Assembly (NCBI RefSeq): GCF_018736045.1
Contig: NZ_CP076132.1
Span: 238,001-302,000, forward strand
Direction of reading: 5' to 3'
DNA: 64,000 bases
DNA from: Flammeovirga yaeyamensis
Lineage (GTDB): Bacteria; Bacteroidota; Bacteroidia; Cytophagales; Flammeovirgaceae
Shown one piece after another: positions 18,688 to 25,754 of the stretch (its first letter is position 1; each line of letters opens with the position of its first letter). The notes under the pieces are model-generated. The model made no database searches. It saw only the letters and a list, made by a program, of their open reading frames with translations, and was not told the DNA's origin. Made by a program: the position numbers and the translations under genes.

Positions 18688-18724
18688 TATTGTAATAATA
18701 TATTCATCATTAAAGAAAACAGTT

Positions 18725-19081
18725 ATGTTAGATTTATTTTATCAGGGAGGTTATGAATTTATGAGTACACTAACTATTGTAGGTGGATTCATGGTATTTT
18801 TTCTGGTCCTAACCATAATGAGAAGAGGAAAAGTTTCTCAAAAAAAATCAATGGTACTTATGAAAGAGTTTGGAACATTGGCTCTAGTAGTAGGTATTTT
18901 TGGTCAATTAATAGGTCTTTACAGCGCAATGATTGCTATTGAAGCAGCCGGAGGAGTCCCACTAGCATTATTAGCAGGAGGTATAAAAGTATCTATGATC
19001 ACCACACTTTACGGTTTTCTCATCTTCTTGATCTCAAGAATTGCTGGTATCATTCTCCAGGCAACAGCAAAATCAGAATAA
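18725..19081 (+). CDS. Minimal MotA/TolQ/ExbB-like proton channel protein
   Basis: At 118 residues this is about half the length of usual ExbB or TolQ. Three hydrophobic segments are visible (about 12-33, 47-70 and 83-110). The core GTLALVVGIFGQLIGLYSAMIAIEAAG and the following LLAGGIKVSMITTLYGFLIFLIS align with the conserved MotA_ExbB region, in which two helices line the proton path. No ExbD, TolR or TonB gene is adjacent, so its motor partner is unknown. It diverges from the LytS/LytT pair and has its own promoter element and terminator. Confidence 0.75.
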   Translation: MLDLFYQGGYEFMSTLTIVGGFMVFFLVLTIMRRGKVSQKKSMVLMKEFGTLALVVGIFGQLIGLYSAMIAIEAAGGVPLALLAGGIKVSMITTLYGFLIFLISRIAGIILQATAKSE

Positions 19082-19100
19082 CAACGAAAATCTCTATATA

Positions 19101-19180
19101 AAAACGCTTTGCTTTTTCTTATTAGACTTATTTAGAAGAGTACTTCATGATGTCTATAAGTTGAAGCAAAGCGTTTTTTT
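19101..19180 (+). terminator. Extended hairpin terminator after the ExbB-like gene
   Basis: AAAACGCTTTGCT (19101-19113) pairs with AGCAAAGCGTTTT (from 19165) and is followed by T's. The 51-nt interior also pairs imperfectly (CTTATTAGAC with GTCTATAAG), making an unusually long structure for a terminator. Confidence 0.75.
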
Positions 19181-19183
19181 TAA

Positions 19184-19223
19184 ATTAAAAATGAAGAATG
19201 AAAAATTAAAAACGTGATTAGTT
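19184..19223 (+). repeat. Third copy of the A-rich intergenic repeat
   Basis: ATTAAAAATGAAGAATG followed by AAAAATTAAAAACGTGATTAGTT closely resembles copy A at 16564-16608 (ending AAAAACGTAGTTAGTT) and the inverted copy at 16679-16715. Confidence 0.55.
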
Positions 19224-19367
19224 CATCTGTTTTTGTACTATTTTTCTTTGGTAGATTTCAATGATATCAAAGGTGTTAATATTAATAGTTTATCTCTTAA
19301 CAAAAAATATCCGCAGGAATGAATTTTGAGGTTTATGATACCCTATCCCCATAGAATAATCTCACCC

Positions 19368-19465
19368 TTAGTTTCTTCGTTCCTTAGTTCCTTAGTTAAA
19401 AACGAGCGTTAATTTTGCTACCTGCTACCTGCTACCTGCTACCTGCTACCTGCTACCTGCTACCT
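19368..19465. repeat. Two adjacent short tandem repeats (degenerate octamer and perfect heptamer)
   Basis: Four degenerate octamers based on TTAGTTCC occupy 19368-19399. Seven perfect copies of GCTACCT occupy 19417-19465, three bases from the stop codon of the minus-strand methyltransferase gene at 19469. On the coding strand the heptamer reads AGGTAGC. Being perfect and seven long, it could vary in copy number by slippage. The rest of the 19224-19416 gap shows no gene. Confidence 0.9.
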
Positions 19466-19468
19466 AAC

Positions 19469-20884
19469 CTACACGTCTTTTCTAAGTCTCAATTCCGACG
19501 GATAATAGTTGTTCAATCGGTTCGGCAACGCCTTCACCCATCCTAATGCTAATCCTTTATAAGTGATGATCGCCCAACCTTTCTTCACACCGTCGATAGA
19601 ACGGATAGACATCTCTTGTTTCTTTAAGAAATTGATAGCATCTCTGTATTCTACTTCTTGGCGAGGGATATTTTCGGCGACAATATTGGATACGGCAAGC
19701 TCATGGTCAGGAATCAATTCGTTGTTTTTCTTATTGAAACGTCCCATTTTGATCCCTTGGTGTCTTACTTTCTGACTTACAGTTAAGATCTTGAAATCTT
19801 GGACCATATGAGAAGGGATAGCAAACACTTCTTCTCTATCATCTTGATAAAACTCGTAATCTTTTCCGTTTTTAAGCCATTTTCTAAGGTCTTCAGATTC
19901 TCTCTTTCTGACCATGAAGATGGATTTTATTTTCTTTGGAGAGATGCTGAACTTTTGCGTTCTCGCTTCTTCACCTTTCTTTCTGAAGGCCGCTAAGAAT
20001 AAACCTTCACCTTTTGTTTTATGGAAAATGAAACGGTAGCCAGTGGCTTTCTCTCCGTTTTTCTCTACTTCTATTTTTGTGATACCCCAAGCTGGGTCGA
20101 AATCAACTTCTAGAGGTTCGAATTCTCCTGTGTCGAGAATTTGCTCTAGGCGTTGCTCGTTTTCTTCTGGAGCAAAGGTACATGTACTATATATGTATAG
20201 TCCACCCATTTTCAATGCTCTTGGAATGTGGTTGACGATATCAATTTGTACGTTTGCACACGATTCTACCAATGAAGGCGACCAAAGATCAGCTGCTTTT
20301 GGATCTTTTCTGAACATCCCCTCACCAGAACAAGGAGCATCAGTCACAATCACATCAAAATATTCTCTTAATTGAGCGAAATTTTCGGCGTAGTTTCCTG
20401 TAACGATAGTGTTCGGGTTCCCCCAACGGACAAGGTTATCAATTAAAGGTAATGACCTCTTTCCAACGATTTCGTTAGAAACCAGCATACTTTTTTCCGT
20501 CAATAAAGAGTTGATTAGCGTACTTTTTCCTCCAGGTGCCGCACATAAATCCAACACTTTAATGTCTTTATCAAGTGGTGCATGTTGTGTAAGGGCTTTC
20601 CATAAAAACATAGAAGAAGCCTCTTGTACATAGTAAGCACCTGCAAAAATCAAAGGATCTTCAGCGAAAGAAGGACGCTTGGCAATATATCTTGCCTCAT
20701 CGCACCAAGGCACAGGTGTTGTGTCTGAAAATTCGATTTCAGCAGGCTTAAATGGATTGACTCTGTAGGAAACGGGAACATCTCCATCAATTGCTTCTTT
20801 AAAAGATTCGAAATCTTCTGCAGAAAGTTGACCACTAAGTCTATCTGTAAATTTTTTAGGGAGATTTTCAGATCTATTTGCCAT
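19469..20884 (-). CDS. RsmF/NOL1-NOP2-Sun family rRNA cytosine-5 methyltransferase
   Basis: This 471-residue cytosolic enzyme methylates cytosine C5 in rRNA using S-adenosylmethionine. The SAM motif is LDLCAAPGGKSTLI. The two RCMT cysteines are visible, motif IV in VTDAPCSGEGMFRKDP and motif VI (the nucleophile) in YSTCTFAPEENE. The C-terminal part (about residues 330-471) with GWAIITYKGLALGWVKALPNRLNNYYP is the PUA-like extension of RsmF/YebU. The exact rRNA position cannot be told from sequence. The stop codon is immediately followed by the AGGTAGC heptamer array. Confidence 0.9.
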   Translation of the reverse strand: MANRSENLPKKFTDRLSGQLSAEDFESFKEAIDGDVPVSYRVNPFKPAEIEFSDTTPVPWCDEARYIAKRPSFAEDPLIFAGAYYVQEASSMFLWKALTQHAPLDKDIKVLDLCAAPGGKSTLINSLLTEKSMLVSNEIVGKRSLPLIDNLVRWGNPNTIVTGNYAENFAQLREYFDVIVTDAPCSGEGMFRKDPKAADLWSPSLVESCANVQIDIVNHIPRALKMGGLYIYSTCTFAPEENEQRLEQILDTGEFEPLEVDFDPAWGITKIEVEKNGEKATGYRFIFHKTKGEGLFLAAFRKKGEEARTQKFSISPKKIKSIFMVRKRESEDLRKWLKNGKDYEFYQDDREEVFAIPSHMVQDFKILTVSQKVRHQGIKMGRFNKKNNELIPDHELAVSNIVAENIPRQEVEYRDAINFLKKQEMSIRSIDGVKKGWAIITYKGLALGWVKALPNRLNNYYPSELRLRKDV

Positions 20885-20969
20885 TCTTTATTATAATTTG
20901 ATTGATCTATGCACTGAATTTTAGAAATAGTTATTCGAATTTGATAAGTATTTCTTTGAATTCGGTTTG

Positions 20970-20977
20970 CAAAGATA
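20970..20977 (-). promoter_or_regulatory. Bacteroidetes -7 element TATCTTTG for the methyltransferase gene
   Basis: The minus strand reads TATCTTTG, an exact TAnnTTTG match, 86 bp upstream of the ATG at 20884. A -33 element is not clear. Confidence 0.4.
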
Positions 20978-21167
20978 AAAATAAAGGAACATAACATTGA
21001 TTATAGTAACATCAGTTAGCGTTTATTTTTACCTTCTTTTCGATCATTTGATGTACATTTTAAGAGTTGAACTCGAGTTCTAACCCATTCAGAATACGAA
21101 TATTGTGTTTTTTCGTTAATGAATACAGATATGTTGAATATTATTCGCTTTTTATTGAAAAGTTATC

Positions 21168-21175
21168 TAGTTTTG
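21168..21175 (+). promoter_or_regulatory. Bacteroidetes -7 element TAGTTTTG upstream of rpsO
   Basis: TAGTTTTG matches TAnnTTTG exactly. Transcription from about 21182 would give an rpsO leader of about 120 nt, long enough for a regulatory structure. The rest of the 20885-21305 gap shows no further gene. Confidence 0.5.
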
Positions 21176-21232
21176 CACCCTGAAAATTTTGTTTAACATT
21201 CGAAATACTACGAATTGAGTGTAAATGATTTC

Positions 21233-21251
21233 GACACGCGGTATCGCTGTC
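21233..21251 (+). promoter_or_regulatory. Hairpin in the rpsO leader
   Basis: GACA-C-GCG and CGC-TGTC form a 7-bp stem with one bulged C and a GTAT loop, about 55 nt before the start codon. Ribosomal protein S15 represses its own mRNA through leader structures in several phyla, so this is a candidate element, not a proven one. Confidence 0.4.
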
Positions 21252-21305
21252 AAAAGAGATCATCATCGTGAAGTTCAAGTTTTTTCGCAAAACTAATTTG
21301 TGGTT

Positions 21306-21578
21306 ATGGATTACTTAAGCCCTGAGTACAAGAAAGAAATCTTTGCTAAGTTCGGTAAAGACGGAAATGACACTGGTTCGCCAGAAGCTCAAATTGCTTT
21401 GTTTACTAAGCGTATCTCGCACTTAACTGAGCACTTAAAAGAAAACAAAAAGGATCACTCAACTCGTCGTGGTTTGATGAAACTTGTAGGTAAGCGTCGT
21501 TCTATGTTGGACTATGTTGCTAAAAAAGACATCAACCGTTACAGAGCGATCATCAAAGAGCTTGGTATCAGAAAGTAA
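21306..21578 (+). CDS. rpsO: 30S ribosomal protein S15
   Basis: S15 binds 16S rRNA early in small-subunit assembly. Starting at the ATG 21306 gives 90 residues, the normal length; the GTG at 21300 would add two residues and is less likely. The sequence holds the S15 core: TGSPEAQIALFTKRISHLTEHLKENKKDHSTRRGLMKLVGKRRSMLDY and the usual end RYRAIIKELGIRK. A terminator follows, and pnp begins 255 bp later in the classical rpsO-pnp order. Confidence 0.98.
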   Translation: MDYLSPEYKKEIFAKFGKDGNDTGSPEAQIALFTKRISHLTEHLKENKKDHSTRRGLMKLVGKRRSMLDYVAKKDINRYRAIIKELGIRK

Positions 21579-21603
21579 TTTTTTGGTACAAAAGTATCAC
21601 TCA

Positions 21604-21633
21604 GGGGATTCCATTTTTTGGAATTCCCTTTTT
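21604..21633 (+). terminator. Terminator between rpsO and pnp
   Basis: GGGGATTCCA (21604-21613) pairs with TGGAATTCCC (21619-21628), with one G/T wobble, and is followed by TTTTTG. Some read-through into pnp is possible because the two genes are usually co-transcribed. Confidence 0.85.
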
Positions 21634-21833
21634 GCGTATAAGATGCCACTTCATTTTTTGTTTATCATTTTTTTAAAATAAATGAGAAAAGGTGTGTAAT
21701 CCGTAGAAAAAATGACTAAATTTTTGGGTTGGAAAAAGAAAGCTTTTACTAGCCGAATTTTGACAGCGGGTAGGACTCGATCCTTGAATACCTGCTTTAT
21801 GATGAAGAAATAAAAAAACACAACACAATTACG

Positions 21834-24110
21834 ATGTTTGAAAACGTGATTAAAAAAACAGTTGCCCTACCTGACGGTCGTGAGATCAGTTTAGAGACCG
21901 GCAGAATGGCAAGACAAGCAGATGGTTCTATTGTCTTGAGAATGGGAAACACAATGTTATTGGCAACTGTAGTTTCTAACCCAGACAAACGAGAAGGAGC
22001 AGACTTTTTGCCACTTTCAGTTGATTACCAAGAAAAATTTGCCTCTGCAGGTAAAATCCCAGGTGGTTTCTTGAAAAGAGAAGGTCGTTTAAGCGATAGA
22101 GAAATTTTGATCTCTCGTTTAGTTGACCGTGCAATTCGTCCATTATTCCCATCAGACTATTATCATGATACTCAAATCATGATTTCTATGATCTCTGCAG
22201 ATCAAGAAGCTTTACCAGATGCATTAGTAGCATTTGCAGCATCTGCAGCATTATCGATCACAGATATTCCTTTTGATGGTCCTATCTCTGAGGTAAGAGT
22301 AATCAAAGACACCAACGGTGAATACATCGTAAACCCTACACCAGCACAAATGGAAGGATGTACACTAGATCTAATGATCGGTGCTACAGCTGAAAACATC
22401 ACAATGGTGGAAGGTGAAATGCAAGAAGTGGGTGAAGACGAAATGATCGAAGCAATTAAAGTAGGTCATGAAGTCATCAAAACTCAATGTGCACTTCAAG
22501 TAGAATTAAGAGCAGCAGCAGGCGTTGAAGGATTCAGAGAATTCGAAGGCGACGTGGAAGACGAAGAATTGAAAGAAGAAGTTTTCACTGCTTTATATGA
22601 TAAATTGTATGCAGTAGCAGCTCAAGGTATCAAAGGTAAATCTGAGCGTAAAGCCGCTTTCACTGAAGTGAAAAAAGCTTATTTAGAAGCTTTACCTGAA
22701 GGTGAAGAAACTGAAGAGAAGCTACCGCTAATCAAAAGATACATTGCTAAATGTGAGAAGAAAGCGTCTCGTGATTTAGTATTGAATACGAAAAACCGTT
22801 TAGACGGTCGTGATTTAGAAGAAGTAAGACCAATCGTTCCAGAAGTAGACGTTCTACCTTCGGCACACGGTTCTGCTTTATTTACTCGTGGTGAAACTCA
22901 ATCATTAACAACAGTAACGCTTGGTACTAAAATGGACGAGCAAATGTTGGATAGTGCGATGACTTCAGGTACTAGTAAATTTATTCTTCACTACAACTTC
23001 CCTGGTTTCTCAACTGGTGAGGTAAGACCAAACAGAGGTCCTGGACGTAGAGAAGTAGGTCACGGTAACTTAGGTCACAGAGCCTTGGAAAGAGTTCTTC
23101 CTCCAGAAGACGAAAATCCATATACTATTCGTATCGTTTCTGATATTCTTGAATCAAACGGTTCGTCTTCAATGGCAACAGTTTGTGCTGGTTCATTAGC
23201 ATTAATGGATGCAGGTGTGAATATCACAGGTACAGTTTCTGGTATCGCAATGGGTATGATTTCTGAAAATGATCCTGAAACAGGTAAGTTGAAGTATGCT
23301 ATTCTTTCTGATATCTTAGGAGACGAAGATCACTTAGGTGATATGGACTTTAAAGTAACAGGTACTGAAAAAGGTATTACGGCTTGTCAAATGGATATTA
23401 AAGTTGACGGTCTTCCTTACGAAGTATTAAAACAAGCTTTAGAGCAAGCAAATAGAGGTAGAGCACACATTCGTGGCGTAATGGATGAGGTAATCAAAGA
23501 ATCTAGAGCAGATCTTAAACCTCACGCTCCTCGTAGTGCTGTAATGATGATCCCTCAAGACTTAATCGGTGCTGTAATTGGACCAGGTGGTAAAGTGATC
23601 CAAGAGATCCAAAAAGACACTGGTGCTACTATCGTTATCGAAGAAGTGGAGAACCAAGGTAAAGTATCTTTCTTTGCTACTGATAAAGAAGCAATGGATG
23701 GTGCAATTGGTAGAGTAAAAGCTATCGTTGCTCAGCCAGAAGTTGGAGAGACTTACACTGGTAAAGTGAAATCTTTACAACCTTTCGGTGCGTTTATCGA
23801 GTTTATGCCAGGTAAAGAAGGTTTATTACATATCTCTGAAATTGCTTGGGAAAGAACAGATAGCGTTGAAGGTATCTTGAACGTAGGTGAGACAATTGAT
23901 GTTAAACTATTAGAGGTCGATCCTAAGACAGGTAAATTCAAATTATCTCGTAAGGCACTTCTTCCAATGCCAGAAGGTTATACTCCTCCTCCTCCACGTG
24001 AGAGAAGAAGTTTTGATCGCGGTGGCGACCGAGGTGGTAGAAGAGATGATCGTCGTGGTGGTGACCGTGGCGGTAGAAGAGATGACCGTGGAGGTTACAA
24101 TAGAAGATAA
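21834..24110 (+). CDS. pnp: Polynucleotide phosphorylase
   Basis: PNPase degrades RNA 3' to 5' with phosphate and can also add tails. It works as a trimer, often with RNase E-type enzymes. The 758 residues contain two RNase PH-like domains separated by an alpha-helical domain, and the catalytic region SDILGDEDHLGDMDFKV. A KH domain (AVIGPGGKVIQEIQKDTG) and an S1 domain (GKVKSLQPFGAFIEFMPGKEGLLHISEI) follow. The C-terminal 35 residues are an Arg/Gly/Asp-rich tail with repeated DRGGRRDD, unlike many shorter homologues, and may add RNA binding. Most likely transcribed alone or with rpsO. Confidence 0.97.
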   Translation: MFENVIKKTVALPDGREISLETGRMARQADGSIVLRMGNTMLLATVVSNPDKREGADFLPLSVDYQEKFASAGKIPGGFLKREGRLSDREILISRLVDRAIRPLFPSDYYHDTQIMISMISADQEALPDALVAFAASAALSITDIPFDGPISEVRVIKDTNGEYIVNPTPAQMEGCTLDLMIGATAENITMVEGEMQEVGEDEMIEAIKVGHEVIKTQCALQVELRAAAGVEGFREFEGDVEDEELKEEVFTALYDKLYAVAAQGIKGKSERKAAFTEVKKAYLEALPEGEETEEKLPLIKRYIAKCEKKASRDLVLNTKNRLDGRDLEEVRPIVPEVDVLPSAHGSALFTRGETQSLTTVTLGTKMDEQMLDSAMTSGTSKFILHYNFPGFSTGEVRPNRGPGRREVGHGNLGHRALERVLPPEDENPYTIRIVSDILESNGSSSMATVCAGSLALMDAGVNITGTVSGIAMGMISENDPETGKLKYAILSDILGDEDHLGDMDFKVTGTEKGITACQMDIKVDGLPYEVLKQALEQANRGRAHIRGVMDEVIKESRADLKPHAPRSAVMMIPQDLIGAVIGPGGKVIQEIQKDTGATIVIEEVENQGKVSFFATDKEAMDGAIGRVKAIVAQPEVGETYTGKVKSLQPFGAFIEFMPGKEGLLHISEIAWERTDSVEGILNVGETIDVKLLEVDPKTGKFKLSRKALLPMPEGYTPPPPRERRSFDRGGDRGGRRDDRRGGDRGGRRDDRGGYNRR

Positions 24111-24260
24111 TTAAACTATTGAAAGACAGTGCTGTAAAACCTCGCTTGATTTAGAAATATTGTGAGGTTTTACAAAACTTTTTATGTCTTTTTTTAGTCA
24201 ATAATGTAGGATGTATAGAACTGCACGTTTTTTGCGGTTTTAACTTACTCAGTATAAATG

Positions 24261-24304
24261 TTTTGTCAGCATTAATTATTATATTATAGTTATTGCTGAC
24301 AAAA
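24261..24304 (+). promoter_or_regulatory. 11-bp perfect inverted repeat upstream of the primary sigma gene
   Basis: TTTTGTCAGCA (24261-24271) and TGCTGACAAAA (24294-24304) are exact inverted copies separated by a 22-bp A/T-only spacer with a single G. Arm centres are 33 bp apart, about three helical turns. The left arm includes TTTG, which could be a -33 element for a start near the right arm. The right arm ends 19 bp before the ATG at 24324. It may be an operator or an mRNA hairpin. Confidence 0.7.
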
Positions 24305-24323
24305 TTCTAATAATAAAGAACGG

Positions 24324-25187
24324 ATGAGACAACTCAAGATCAGTAAACAGATCACGAACAGGGAGTCACAATCGCTGGACAAGTACTTACAAGAAATTGG
24401 TAAGGTTGACCTGCTAACACCTGATGAAGAAGTAACTCTTGCAAAACAAATTCGTGAGGGAGACCAAATTGCATTGGAAAAATTGACAAAAGCGAACTTA
24501 CGTTTCGTAGTGTCAGTAGCCAAGCAATATCAAAATCAGGGACTTTCTTTAGGTGACTTGATTAACGAGGGTAACTTGGGTTTAATTAAAGCTGCCCAAC
24601 GTTTCGACGAAACGCGTGGTTTTAAGTTTATCTCCTATGCTGTTTGGTGGATTAGACAATCTATTCTTCAAGCATTAGCAGAGCAGTCACGTATCGTACG
24701 TTTACCTCTTAACAGAGTAGGTTCTTTGAACAAGATTTCAAAAACTTTCTCTGAATTGGAACAACGTTATGAACGTGAGCCTTCTCCGGACGAATTAGCA
24801 GAAGTTTTAGATGTAACTACAAACGAAGTTGTAGATACAATGAAAATTTCTGGTCGTCACGTATCTATGGATGCTCCTTTCGTACAAGGCGAGGAAAACA
24901 ACCTTTACGACGTACTTGAGAACGATATGGAGGAGAAGCCAGATACAGAGTTGATGAATGACTCTTTACGTAAAGAAGTACAACGTGCCCTTTCTACGCT
25001 AACAAAACGTGAGGCAGATGTAATTACTCTATACTTCGGATTAAACGGAGAGCATTCTATGACTTTAGAAGAAATTGGAGAGAAATTCAATTTAACACGT
25101 GAGCGTGTACGTCAGATCAAAGAAAAAGCGATTAGACGTCTTCGTCATACTTCAAGAAGTAAAGCATTGAAACCTTACTTAGGATAA
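24324..25187 (+). CDS. rpoD: Primary sigma factor, RpoD/SigA type
   Basis: This 287-residue sigma70 factor is typical of the short Bacteroidetes primary sigma, which lacks the long N-terminal region 1.1. Region 1.2 ([20 protein letters not shown]), region 2 ([20 protein letters not shown] through [16 protein letters not shown]) and region 3 are visible. Region 4 has [32 protein letters not shown] sequence. This protein would read the TAnnTTTG promoters listed here. It begins at the first ATG, 19 bp after the inverted repeat, and is followed by a terminator. Confidence 0.96.
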   Translation: MRQLKISKQITNRESQSLDKYLQEIGKVDLLTPDEEVTLAKQIREGDQIALEKLTKANLRFVVSVAKQYQNQGLSLGDLINEGNLGLIKAAQRFDETRGFKFISYAVWWIRQSILQALAEQSRIVRLPLNRVGSLNKISKTFSELEQRYEREPSPDELAEVLDVTTNEVVDTMKISGRHVSMDAPFVQGEENNLYDVLENDMEEKPDTELMNDSLRKEVQRALSTLTKREADVITLYFGLNGEHSMTLEEIGEKFNLTRERVRQIKEKAIRRLRHTSRSKALKPYLG

Positions 25188-25218
25188 TATTCTATTTAAA
25201 GTTTCTACAAAAAATAAG

Positions 25219-25256
25219 AACAGCGCATCTTTAAAATGGAGATGTGCTGTTTTTTT
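25219..25256 (+). terminator. Terminator after the sigma factor gene
   Basis: AACAGCGCATCT (25219-25230) pairs with AGATGTGCTGTT (25240-25251, one wobble), followed by a run of T's. Confidence 0.9.
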
Positions 25257-25514
25257 ATGCCCAAAAAACACCGATTTGATTCCTTCTTAAAATCTAGTTT
25301 TTAATAAAATAGAGAATTATCTAACAAATTGATTAGTAGTGGTTTGTGCTATTTGATTGTACAGTAATTTCGTTTACTGATCATTCATTGTATAGTTTTG
25401 ATCGAGTGGTAATCTACTAAAAATACAGTATGTATTATGATATTTACAGTATCAATTATGTCATCATTGCATTTGATAATGAGCGATATAAGTGATGTGA
25501 AATGAATTGAATAC

Positions 25515-25608
25515 TAGCTTTGAAAATTACTACACTTGAAATGAAAGATTTTACTTACAGCAAATTTAGGGGACTTTAGCTTCCACCACATCTTTATATG
25601 ATGAGGTG
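25515..25608 (+). promoter_or_regulatory. Promoter element and leader hairpin upstream of the agarase gene
   Basis: TAGCTTTG (25515-25522) matches TAnnTTTG exactly. It would start a leader of about 225 nt before the ATG at 25755. In that leader CACC-A-CATC (25584-25592) pairs with GATG-A-GGTG (25600-25608). The long leader suggests extra control of an enzyme made only on algal polysaccharide. The remaining part of the 25257-25754 gap has AT-rich sequence without a recognisable gene. Confidence 0.4.
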
Positions 25609-25754
25609 AATGTTTTACGACAGTCCCATCTTATAATTTGGTTAATTTTTATCGAGTTATACGCCACAATAGGTTTCCCCAACCTTACTTTTTTAGGCAT
25701 TTGAAAGATGAAAATTTCTCTTGCCTCCGAATTATTACTTATCAAAATTCTATT

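Noticed and set aside
19417-19465. CRISPR array
   Set aside because: The units are directly adjacent 7-mers without spacers, and no cas genes are present.
22202-22402. Antisense frames within pnp, including this one and 23753-23941
   Set aside because: They are by-products of the codon bias in the real gene, with no start context or known domains.
25638-25754. Upstream extension of the agarase to TTG 25638
   Set aside because: The signal peptide begins at the ATG at 25755; the extension has no signal-like or domain-like character.
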